NCBI GenBank assembly: GCA_947476405.1
Contig: CANJQG010000049.1
Location: 1-12,662, forward strand
Direction: 5' to 3'
Source: Thiotrichales bacterium
Lineage (GTDB): Bacteria; Pseudomonadota; Gammaproteobacteria; Francisellales; CACEW01
DNA length: 12,662 bases
In this document: piece after piece, positions 1 through 10,300 of the stretch
Numbering within the stretch: the first letter of the stretch is position 1
Layout of the letters: every line of letters starts with the position of its first letter
Notes under the pieces: model-generated
What the model saw: the letters and a program-made list of their open reading frames with translations, nothing else
Database searches by the model: none
Told to the model about the DNA's origin: nothing
Position numbers and translations under genes: made by a program

Positions 1-1
1 G

Positions 2-1180
2 AATATCATCCCTCAAGAAATCTATGTTCTTCTCCATAAAAGAATGAAATATGCGGTGAAGGGACTGGAAGAATTAGGCGTAAGAACCGCCCGCATGCCC
101 CTTCAGATTATTCCTAAAAGCATTGCATCAGCGGGTTTGTTGGCCCATACCGCTCAAGCCAAATATCAGCACCACTTACCTTTATATCGCCAAGAGCAAA
201 TTTGGAAAGAGCTGGATGTGGATCTTTCCAGAGCCACGACCTCACGTTGGATGATAGACGTTGGGACTCAGCTTCAGCCTTTGATTGACCTACTGTTTAA
301 ATCCATGAAAGCGACGGGCTATCTTCATGCGGATGAAACCACCCTGACGATTTTAAAAAATAAGAAATCAGGGGCGGAGTCGTTCAAGGGTTACATGTGG
401 GTCTACGTCAATGATCAGGGCAGTATTTATGATTTTAGAACGTCGAGAGCCGGCGCTCATCCCGCAGAAATGTTGCATGACTTCAAAGGGCATCTCCAGG
501 TCGATGGTTATTCTGGCTATAACATTCCCTGCAAAAATCCTGAGATTATTCCAGTGGGTTGTTTTGCTCATGTCAGAAGAAAATTCACTGACATTCAAAA
601 AGCCGAGGGCAAGAAAATTAAAATGCCCGTTGTTGAGCAGGTCTTAAAACAAATTCAGGCGCTTTATAAAATCGAAAGTGATGCCAAAGAACACCACTTA
701 AATCCTGAAGCGGTGCACCAAGTCCGGCAAAAATATTCCAAACCGATCTTAGATAATCTGCATGAATATCTGCTCAATATAAAATTGAAAACCACGCCCA
801 GGGGGCTTTTAGGCAAAGCAGTCAACTATGCCTTGAATCAGTGGCCCTACGTGATTCGATATATTGATGCGGGGCATTTGGACATTGATAACAATGCGGC
901 AGAACGCTGCGTGAAACCCTTTGCGGTCGGCAGAAAAAATTGGCTATTTAGCGGAACGACAGACTCGGCCAAAGCCTCTGGCAATATTTTTAGCCTGATT
1001 GAATCAGCGAAGATTCATGATTTAAAAGTCTTTGATTATTTAAAATATGTCTTTGAAAAATTGCCGATGGCAGATACTGAAGAAAAGTTAGCTGAGCTCT
1101 TGCCCATGAAGGCCAAAGAGCATCTGCCTAAGATCAAACAAGCTGGGAATACGAATCCAATTCAGAAAGACCCTGCCTAA
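2..1180 (+). CDS. tnpC: IS66-family transposase (TnpC), 3' part, 5' end outside window
   Basis: This gene encodes the DDE transposase that cuts and joins the ends of an IS66-type insertion sequence. The frame is open back to base 2, so the protein starts before the window; the ATG at 44 is internal, because the codons before it (reading IIPQEIYVLLHKR) match the end of the IS66 N-terminal zinc-finger region. About 392 residues are visible, against roughly 500-530 for a full-length family member. Numbering from the ATG at 44, the catalytic triad is D97 (in HADE), D154 (in VDGYSGY) and E287 (in NNAAER), followed by the family signature GRKNWLFSG. The conserved LPLYRQEQ block lies at 45-52, and an IS66 C-terminal domain follows residue 320. 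Cysteines expected near the zinc-finger end (family pattern YACxxC) are replaced here by YAVKGL. No frameshift is seen in the visible part. Family assignment is firm; activity of the element is unknown. Confidence 0.95.
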   Translation, partial: NIIPQEIYVLLHKRMKYAVKGLEELGVRTARMPLQIIPKSIASAGLLAHTAQAKYQHHLPLYRQEQIWKELDVDLSRATTSRWMIDVGTQLQPLIDLLFKSMKATGYLHADETTLTILKNKKSGAESFKGYMWVYVNDQGSIYDFRTSRAGAHPAEMLHDFKGHLQVDGYSGYNIPCKNPEIIPVGCFAHVRRKFTDIQKAEGKKIKMPVVEQVLKQIQALYKIESDAKEHHLNPEAVHQVRQKYSKPILDNLHEYLLNIKLKTTPRGLLGKAVNYALNQWPYVIRYIDAGHLDIDNNAAERCVKPFAVGRKNWLFSGTTDSAKASGNIFSLIESAKIHDLKVFDYLKYVFEKLPMADTEEKLAELLPMKAKEHLPKIKQAGNTNPIQKDPA

Positions 1181-1184
1181 ATTG

Positions 1185-1215
1185 CTGGGTGGGGTGCGGT
1201 TTGTGTGACGCTCAC
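1185..1215 (+). repeat. Probable right terminal inverted repeat of the IS66 element
   Basis: This stretch after the transposase stop is G/T-rich and closes with GTGTGACGCTCAC. Read on the other strand it begins GTGAGCGTCACAC, which resembles the outer ends of IS66-family elements (usually GTAAGCG...). Only this end is present, so the match with the left repeat cannot be tested and the inner boundary is approximate. Confidence 0.6.
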
Positions 1216-1242
1216 ATTTGTCACATATTTTTGTTTTTTTTT
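1204..1242 (+). terminator. Terminator-like hairpin across the IS66 right junction
   Basis: TGTGAC at 1204-1209 pairs perfectly with GTCACA at 1220-1225 around a 10-base loop. A T-rich tract (TATTTTTGTTTTTTTT, 1226-1241) follows immediately. A shorter alternative stem, TGTGA/TCACA with a 3-base loop (1204-1216), uses the same left arm. The stem is short, so this would be a moderate Rho-independent terminator, placed to end the transposase transcript before the giant gene. The left arm belongs to the IS end and the right arm to flanking DNA, so it may be an accident of the insertion site. Confidence 0.45.
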
Positions 1243-1311
1243 CTTCTGTGAGAAAGTAACAACCTTTTATGGGCTTAGGGCTCGAAATCACTTTGCATAA
1301 AAATTTTAATT

Positions 1312-1317
1312 GGAGGT
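1312..1317 (+). promoter_or_regulatory. Ribosome-binding site that sets the giant gene's start
   Basis: GGAGGT is a near-perfect Shine-Dalgarno sequence. Five bases separate its GGAGG core from the in-frame GTG at 1322. The frame opens just after a TAA at 1307-1309, and the only earlier start-type codon, TTG at 1310, overlaps the Shine-Dalgarno sequence itself and so could not use it. This makes GTG 1322 the best start. Confidence 0.75.
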
Positions 1318-1321
1318 CGGT

Positions 1322-4300
1322 GTGTCAGGGAGAGATTTAGATAGAAAGGAACGTTTAGGCTCTGGTGTTGTTTATTTTGAAAGATATCCCGTTGATTTTA
1401 CTTTGCCAGATTTGTTCCGTGGTGATGCTCGAATTCCGAGCCAAACTTTTACAGCTGGATTCACAGCGCAAGGCAGAGACCTAGATCTTTACAAACACGT
1501 TAATCCATTTTTTGAACAGGGCGAGTCTTACTCTAAGAGTGCTTATATATCGACCTCTACTGCCAAAGAAGTCGCCATAGAATTTCCAAGACATACGCCA
1601 GGGATTCGATACCTCTACGAAATACAAGGACAGCCAAACGCTCGCGACGTTAATGCCTATCTCAGCAATCTTCCTGAAAGTGTTCTTGACCCTGAAGATT
1701 TAGAAATTATGCGCATGGAAAAGGAGATGGCCGTCCCTAAAAATATTAAAGCATCCGATATAAAAGGGGCATGGAAAATTAGAACCACTGAGGTTCTCTA
1801 TGCTCCCGATTTTGAGCCTTTCGATTTCACTTATGTTCATAAGCCAGTTGGAGAATTTATTCAAAATCCGGGTTTCCAGCACAGAATCACAACGAGTGAG
1901 GTTTTTAGTTCTGGATGGTACCAAGGGTTAAAAACAACGGCTCGAGGTGTAACAGCACTGGGTTTAGGGGTCGATACTGTTAGTTTTTATCGTTCTGTTG
2001 TTGGTAGTCGAAACACTAGAAATTATGATTATCTCGCCAATGAGACTTCTAGAATTGTCGGTGGGTGGTCTGGCGCTGCAATGCTTGGTGCAGCCGGTGC
2101 GAAAGGCGGTGCTATTCTCTGCTCGCCAGGTGGGCCGATTGGAATCGCGGCCTGTAGTTTTCTGGGGGGGCTTGGCGGAGCCGTCGTTGGTTATCAAACG
2201 GGTAGTAGTGCTTTACCTGCTTTGGTTTATAACGTTCGTTCAAATTTGGGTTCAGTCCCAACATTAACCCCTGCACAGGCCGATGTTTTTCAGGGCTCTG
2301 TCTGGAATGATATTTCGCTGGCGGTTGGTAGAACCATCGATTCTGTTGCGAATGCTGGCATAAACGTACTTGAAAATTTAGTTCGCATACAGCGACCGAC
2401 GGATGATGGTTTTATGCCGATGGTTCCTGCAGACGCTGCACCTTTGTTTCAAAGAAGGCCAGTGGATCCTGATCCTGTTCCAACACCTCCCGCACCGCCA
2501 GTGCCGCCTGCACCGCCCTCAATCACTCCCAAAGTTCGACATAGCTTATTTCATAATAACGCCATGGAGTCTCATATCGCTCGACAAATGGGGGCTCAGC
2601 CATCCGCGTTAAGTATGAGTTTTAGTTTTTTACATCAAAATCACGCCGCACCGATTAGCTTATTTGATCGCCCCAGCGGCATTCAGGCTTTAAGTTTTGA
2701 CAGAGGTTATAACATCGGCGCTGATCGCTTTACGGGCATTGGTGCGCTGATGGGTTTTAATCCCAGACCTAGTGATCCGATTGCCTGTTTTACGGAGCGA
2801 CTGTTGGGTGAAAAAACCGACATGTGGGGAAACAAAATAGACACCTATGGGAATAAACGAGATGTGCTAGGAAATACTTATGATCAGCGGGGTACAAAAG
2901 TTGATCAATGGGGCCGACCAAATTATTCCTCTAGTGAAATTGCACGCGTATTGAAGATGGCTTTAGGTGCTGAAGCGGGCAATATTTTTTGGACGGTTGC
3001 GAGTGTGATTAGCAAGGTCAATGCTTTTTTAGGGGCTTCAGGCGCTTATAGCACCAGTGATTTTGGCTCTTTGCTTCAGTCAACAGGCTTAGTGGGTTCC
3101 TACAATGCCTATAACTCGAGAGAGTTAAGAGTGCTCTCAAAGCTTTGTAATGACATTGGTGGTGTCGCAACATCTGTGGGCTTACTCAAGGGGCTTCGTA
3201 ATAGCGTTGAAGATGTGATGTGTGAAAGAGCGGTCGTCGCGATGAAACTAAAGTATGGCCGTGTCCCTTTCCAATCCGAGCAGCTCAGGCAGCTTATTCG
3301 TGAATTAACCCGTGCTATTTTTATTCATGAGACTTTTCCGTTCTTTAGTTTGCATTTCAATGATCAAGGCGAGTTATACCCGGTTTTACATCCGGCTTAT
3401 CAAAAGACATTAGTCGGTGAAGTGATTGGGTATCTAGATTATTTCCTAAAAAGTTTTTTAAACGGCGGGGCTTATGATGTCGCCTTTCTTCGCGACTGGC
3501 ATCGGACGCGCAATCATGATTTTGAGTATTTGCGTCAGCATGTCATCGATGTCAAAGCGATCGCTAAAGCCCATGGGATTCGGTACGTTTCATCGCGAGA
3601 ATTATTACAACGTGAAAAATTAGATCACTTAGCAGAAGTTGAGGATTCGTCTAAATATGGCATGAAATTCATGACGGCCTTTAGAATTATTTCAGAGCGG
3701 GGAGAAGTCCAAAAATCGGGTGATACTTTTATGGTCGACCCTGATTTTCGTGTTGAGCACTCCGTAGATTTAAGACCCGATTATGCAGAGCTACTTCGTC
3801 GTGAGACAGAGCTAAAGGGAACACCGCCAGAAGAGTTTGAAAAATTACAATCGGTCTATAAACAAATGGCAAAATCTGTCCATGATGTGATGCCCAAGCT
3901 GCCGTTTTGCCGCGATTATTTTCAAATGCTCGGTGTGATTAATTTCTTGTGTTATCTAATTAATACTTATAAGTCCATGGGGCGTCAGCTTGATCTGGAA
4001 TCCATTCCATCCACAGAGCAGGCAGAGTTTCCTCCTGTGCTGCCGCCCATTCCTGTGCGTTACTCTAAATATTTTCCAGTCCAATTAACTTTGGCAGACT
4101 TATTGAAAACTTTGGGAGATGCTGCAAGCCCAGGACGCGCTGAATTTGATCGAGTGATTCGTGAGGCACTCGATCATGACAAATTGGAGTACGATGATTT
4201 TGCGTTGTTAAGACCCGCCGTTATTGCACTGGTTTCACCACAATTACCGCCTGATATTGCCATGGACGAAGAAGCTCAAATAGAAACCTTTAATAAAGTG

Positions 4301-7300
4301 GCGAAGATCTTGGTTCGTCAATTACAAATTGAAGCCCAGACTGTTAGCCCCATTGTCGGAAAAATATGCTTTTTTGAAGTGATATTTGGAGAGGCAGGTT
4401 CTGCCAGGATACAAAGTGGCATAGATCTTGATTCAATGACTGAAAATTTAGCGTTCCAATCGATTGTTTCTTCAAAAAGTTTATCGAGAACACTGGCGCT
4501 TGTGCGTGAAACTTTGGCTCAAAAGAGGGTGATGGTTTCAGAAAAAATTAATGCGCACTATGACCAGTTACTGGTTCAGAAATTACAAAAAGACATTGAT
4601 GCTTTTGTAGCGCAAGTGAATCAACAGTGTGAAGAAGTTATCCCGATGCAAGAAGAGATGATTCGAAGAGGAGGCGCAGAGGCGCTGGAGTCGGCCAAAA
4701 GAGAGCATGGTTCACGCCTTGATGTTGATAGAACAAAAGCGGCGATTGATGCGCAGGTAGAAGCAGATATTGTCGAGATGAAAACAGGTGTCATGGCGCA
4801 AAGAGAGGCATTGCTCACAGAGACAAAGGCTCAAATTGAGGGTGAGATTCGAAGCAAAGTGACAGAGATAAAAGCCGGTTTGTTAGAAAAAGTCAGCGAG
4901 ATTTTAGATGAGCTTGAAGGAGAATTGACGACTTTTGAACGGACAATTTCTCATATGTCTAGCCATTGGTTGTCCTCTGAAGAAGAGGCTTCATTGGATC
5001 TCATGACTCAATATGAGCACTCTGTTTTAGAAATTGGCAATAGAGACCTCTATCAAAAGATGGGTATGAGCCAAAAAATCGTTGGGGGTTGTGGCGTTAA
5101 TATCGAAAATTACACCCCTTTGAAATTAGCTCAGAGTGTTCGCTCTCGAGTGGAGTCGCAATTAGAGGGCGTCCCTGCTGAAACTTTTATTAGTTTTGAA
5201 GAGAGGGGAGAAGCCTATGCAGCGATGCAAGTCCCTGTGAAATTTTCTCCAATCATTGGCCAAGAAGATCTTCGTCCCATCGCGCAGCTATTTGAAGAAA
5301 GAGGGGCTGAGAGTCTCAAGATGGGAGAGGCTGAGCAGAAAGCTTTTAGTGCCTTGGTCTTGTCAGAATATACAGCTGACTTGACAGCTGAATTGACAGC
5401 TCAAGAATCTCATATTCCAGAATTTAATATGAGCGCACGAGATGAATCTGGTCAGACCATGGCGCATCGCGTTGCTGACGCAGGCTTAGTCAAAGCTATC
5501 GGTGTTTTAAGTGAAAGAGATGTCGATTGGATGAGCCATGCTGATCATCGAGGCAGGCTGCCCATTCACATCGCTGCAATGAGTAATCAAGTCGCTTTTA
5601 TTGAAGCACTATTACGCTTGAATCCCCGCTTGCTAGAGGCGCAGATGTCTAATCATATGACGCCGCTTTTCTGTGCGGTGGAAGAAGGAAGCGTTGAAGC
5701 TGTCAGCGCATTGATCGCTGCAGGTTCGAATCCTAATCATGCATTGCCGAATGGCTTAACGCCTTTGTTTATTGCGACTCAAAAAGGCTATCAGAATGTG
5801 GCACTGGCCTTGCTTGAAAGTGGGCTCATTAATGTCAACACCATGAATGATAATCATGTGACGCCTTTGCATATGGCCTTAGAGCTGGGACTAGAAGAAT
5901 TAGCTAACGCTTTAATTCTCAGGGGTGCCAATGTTAATCATCCAACACGAACAACCGGTAGAACGCCTGTATTAGTGGCCAGTTTGGAAGGTTTAACAGG
6001 GATCTTGTCAGTCATGTCAGCGCAAGGGGCTGTATTAACAAGCACCCTTGAATCACTGGATACCGCTGCGCATTTGGCGGTGAATGGCGGACATATTGAA
6101 ACACTGGTGTTTCTTGTCAATAACCTGCCTGTCTTAGCGTATCAGGCTAATCGCGATGGCAAGACGCCTTTGATGCTGGCGATTCAGCTTGGGAAAATTG
6201 ACTGTGCTTTATATCTAGCAAGTCAATATATTGGTGCAGACGCTCCCAAGATTAATGAGCAAAATAATCTAGGTAAAACGGCTCTGATGCTGGCTGCAGA
6301 ATTTGGGCCATTTAGCGTGATTGATTCAATATTTAGAAATGCGGATCCTGATGTGTCACTCAAAGATCAAGAGGGGCAGGATGCAGCGTATTATTTATTA
6401 AGACACGGTCGCTATCATCATTTCACGCGACTCCATCAAGCTGGAAAAATTGACGTATTTGCAAGCTATGGCGAGGAATCAACCCTGGCCATTGCGACTT
6501 ATTCAGGGGATACCCTGTTGATGGATTACCTGGAAGAGCAAGGTGTAAAATTCACCTCAGCTATAAAGCCAGGCTGGGAGGCTGTTCAGTATGCCATTGC
6601 ACGAGATGACTTGAGCGCTCTGAAAAAATGGGTGGCTGAAGCGGAAGCAAAACCCAGTGGCTTATTGTCTTCTCTGACCTCTTTGTTTTCTTCTAAACCT
6701 AAGTTTGAAATTACTTCAGGGCCTGAAGCTGGGAAAACTCACCTGCAGTTAGCGGCTCAATATGGCGCACTGGAATGTTTTAAATATCTCATGCTCAGTG
6801 CGTCGCAAGATCGCCTGGATCATGAGTTTGGTACGGGGCTTTTAGAGATCGTCGCTGATCAAGACTCTCCGGAAATTTTAAATCTAGTCATGCAAAAAAT
6901 TGAATCAGTCAATACTCCCTCTGCTGGAACAGGCAATACCATTGCGCATTGGGTGGTTGAAAATGGTCGGATGAATTTGGTCAAAGAGCTGAGTCAGTAT
7001 GGGGTGAATTGGCTGCAAAAAAATTCTGCTGGATTAAGCCCGTTTCATCTTTGTGCGTTACATGATGATAAAGAAATGCTGGAGGCCATGCTGTCTCAAA
7101 TTGAAGAGAAAGATATTCCGAAAGATTTGCTGGGGTTCGCCTTATTAAAAGCAAAAAAATCTTGCGGTGAATTTTTAGCTAAAAAATACCTGACGGTTTT
7201 TGAAGAAATAGATAATAACAGGGCGCTATTGGACGCCAGTCAGAGTGGTGACTATCGATTGGTTCATCAGCTGATCACAGCGGGTGTTACCCCGAGTATG

Positions 7301-10300
7301 GGAACTTTAAAAGTCGCCATTGAGCAGGGTGATTATGCGATAGCCATTTTATTAATCGAACATGGGGCGCCTATTGGAAATGGGGTGGCTTTATATCAAT
7401 TTGCGATACGACATGAAGCCATAGAATTACTGGAATATTTGTTTGAGAAGGGCTTGCTTGATTTGCCAGAGGGCGTAATCGAGCAAGCGGTAACAAGGGC
7501 CTCTACCCCGATGCTGAAGGCTGCTTTTTCAGGAAAGTTCGAGCCCTACCATTGTTTAAAAGCAGAAATGCTTGAAGCGATAGAAGCCAATGATATAGGC
7601 GCAGTGAGCCGTCGTTTAAATCGCTTTCCTATTCAACAAGCCTTGTTTAATTATCAGGGCGTTCGTCGGCCTCTTTTACATATTGCTTTGATGCAAAACT
7701 ATGAAGCGTTGGTGAGCGAGTTAAGCAGAGCTGGAGTGAATCCACTGTTGAGAGATTCAGAGGGACATGCGGTGATGTGTCAATTTTTAACACCCGCTTC
7801 AAAGCTCAGATGGATTAAAAAATATTTCCCATCACAAGATCGCGCCATATTCACTCAAACGCTTGGACATCTCAGTGACAATACGGTCATGGATGAACTT
7901 TCGGCATTGGGGCAGAATTTATTAATTACGCAACTGCAACAAGCAGGATTTCCAAAAGATTATGTGTCCCATAATCATCGAACTTTGTGCCATAGAGCAG
8001 CCATCGAAGGCTCTCAAAGTTTGATACAAATGGCGCTTGAGTTATTTGGCCAGAATATTGACGCCAAAGAAGTTGATGGTCATACAGCCTTGATGCTTGC
8101 CGCATCAAAAGGGCATCTGAGTTTGGTGAAGTGGATGATTAAACAAGGCGCTAATCCTAATTTAGTCAATCGCGATGGCGAAACAGCGTTGATGATTGCT
8201 TGCAAAATGGATCAGCTGAGCACTGCAGAATATTTATTAGAAATCACTCAGGACATCGATCATGCGGATCGGCATGGATACAGTGCTTTTTTATATGCGG
8301 CTAGAAACGGATTGTCTGAAATTTTCACGCGTTTATTAGCGAAGCCTGTTGTTAAAACAGATAGACAAACAATCTATAAAAACAGTGCGTTGGCTTTGGC
8401 TTCGATGGCTAAAGACTTATCTGTTTTTAAACGGCTTTTGTCTGATGAGCGATTTAACGATCCAGTTATCAGGCTGGAGGCGGCTCGTTTTGCCGCACAA
8501 TATGGAAAAATTGAAGCTTTAAAACTGCTTGTTAATTCAGGCGTTGATCTTTGTGATGAAACCAATGGGACAGCCCCGATTGTCTTGGCTCTTATCGGTG
8601 GTAATGACGATGTCGTTCGCGCTTTACGTGAGTATCCTGGATTTTATGAGCCTAAAGTTCAGCAACAATTATTGACTGCAGCGGCTGAGGGCAATCGGCT
8701 CTTTGCTATTCGCGAATTGTTGCTGAATCAGGCAGATATTAATTCCGTTGATCCAAAATCAGGCGCAACGGCACTGGTGCACGCAGCGGTTGGTGATGCG
8801 GTTCAAGCGGCTGAGCTTTTGTGCCGTAGTGGGGCGGACATCACCATTGCGTCAATAGATGGGATGACGCCCCTGCATCATGCGGCCTCTGTGGGTTCAG
8901 TCGGGGTTATGCGTGTTTTATTAGCTCATGGGGCGAATCCTCATGCAGAAACCACGAGCGGAAAAACCGTGATGGCGATTGCGCGGGAAAAAAATCATGA
9001 AGCGGCAGTGCGATTATTATTGATCACGCCAGATCATGCGGAGTATGCCCAGCCTAAGAGTGTTAGCGCGCCTAGGGTGATTGCCCTAAAAGACATGCTG
9101 CCTATATTCAATCAGGTCTTAGAAAGCGCAGCGCAAAACCATCAGCTATCTAGTTTATTCAGTCAGCTTTCGCTAAGAAGTATTCAAATGGCCTTGATTG
9201 GATTTTTGAAAACGCCTGAGCCGGAAAGAAAAGTCTTATTGCTGGCTTGGATGAGCCTATTGGAAGAATATAAATCTGATTTAGCAGAGCTGGATAAGAA
9301 AAGCATATTTTCTCAATATTCCTGGGATGTCTGCATGACCGGTGGGTTATTTATGAACTGGTCACGTCTGGACACGGCTGGTCTTAAACAGGTCTTTTTT
9401 AACTATATGGCACCCAAAATTCTAAGCAGCATTAGCCCTGAAACTTTTGCGTATAGGATGGAAGATTTTGATTCATTTTTAGGTCAGGTAGTGGATCTCT
9501 ATGACAGCGTGTCTCCAGAAAAAGTAGATTCAATGCTGGAAAAAATTAAAACAACGATTGCGTTCCAATTGGATGATGGCGAGGCCTTGAGATTAATCAC
9601 CAGTCATCTTGAAGACCTCAATCATTTTGTAAACATCAGTCGCTGTATTGAAAACCTGAGTTTTGAAGATGCGCAAAGGCCACCGGAAACGGCAACAGAC
9701 ATGCTGGATGATGCCAAGCATGCCGCACATTCCATGGCCAGGAATTTTAGACGAGGTCACTATGCACTACATGCGATGGCTAGACATTTTAGACAGGGAA
9801 AATACTCACTATCTGCTGAAGAATTTGATCATGTCATGCGAGCGATCAGTTCATGGCTGCTTTCGTCTGATGCTGTGAATGAGGGCCAAGAAGATCAAAT
9901 AATTTTCTATGCCAGTTTTTTAAAAGAAGAGTTAGGCACGAGGATTTTTAGAAAGTTTTTCGAAATTTCTTGGGACGAAAGTCTTGCTGATCCTATTTCA
10001 TTAGAGCTCTTTTCTAGTGTGGTGAGATTGATGGTTTCTTTAGAGGGCGAAGTGGACCTGTGTGCGTTGATAGAAGCCCATATGCCAAGACTTTCTGAAA
10101 TGAAAGCCGCCCTAGAAGCTGAATCCCAGCGCATGTTAGAACGCAAGTTCCCTGAGAAATCATTAGAAGATGTAGTCGCTGCATTCTCGACTCAGACGGA
10201 TTTTACGAGTGAGCTATTGCCAGTCGATGAAATTGCTCAAATTGAAAAAGTCATGCCCGTGATTGAGGCAGTTTTCCAAGAGCTGCAATCGATCAGTGAA

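Larger units (their letters stand above)
1..1215 (+). mobile_element. IS66-family insertion sequence, right-hand part
   Basis: This is the right-hand portion of an IS66-type element: the distal transposase gene plus its non-coding right end. IS66 elements normally carry tnpA, tnpB and tnpC; only the distal tnpC is in view, and the left end lies outside the window. I place the right boundary at about 1215 because the sequence there ends in GACGCTCAC, whose complement GTGAGCGTC differs by one base from the GTAAGCGTC-type termini common in this family. The stop codon lies 35 bases inside that boundary, a normal spacing. The 8-base target duplication expected next to the end would be 1216-1223, but it cannot be confirmed without the left end. 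Confidence 0.8.

Noticed and set aside
1204..1216. TGTGA-CGC-TCACA palindrome resembling a CRP/FNR-type operator
   Set aside because: The spacer is 3 bases, whereas CRP sites need 6, and the sequence coincides with the IS66 terminus and the terminator-like stem, which explain it better.
1241..1311. Promoter candidates for the giant gene (TTTTAT at 1265-1270; CATAAA at 1296-1301)
   Set aside because: Each resembles a -10 box, but neither has a convincing -35 box at 16-18 bases, so I list no promoter.
1322..1400. N-terminal Sec signal peptide on the giant protein
   Set aside because: The first 25 residues are highly charged (SGRDLDRKERLG) with no hydrophobic core or cleavage site.
1964..2197. 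Reverse-strand reading frames inside the giant gene, such as this one and 10532-10783
   Set aside because: They lie opposite well-supported coding sequence, have no ribosome-binding site that I could see, and encode no recognisable protein.
9663..9878. Plus-strand reading frame of 71 codons overlapping the giant gene in another frame
   Set aside because: It is fully inside the coding frame, its translation is low-complexity with no family features, and it is best explained as chance.
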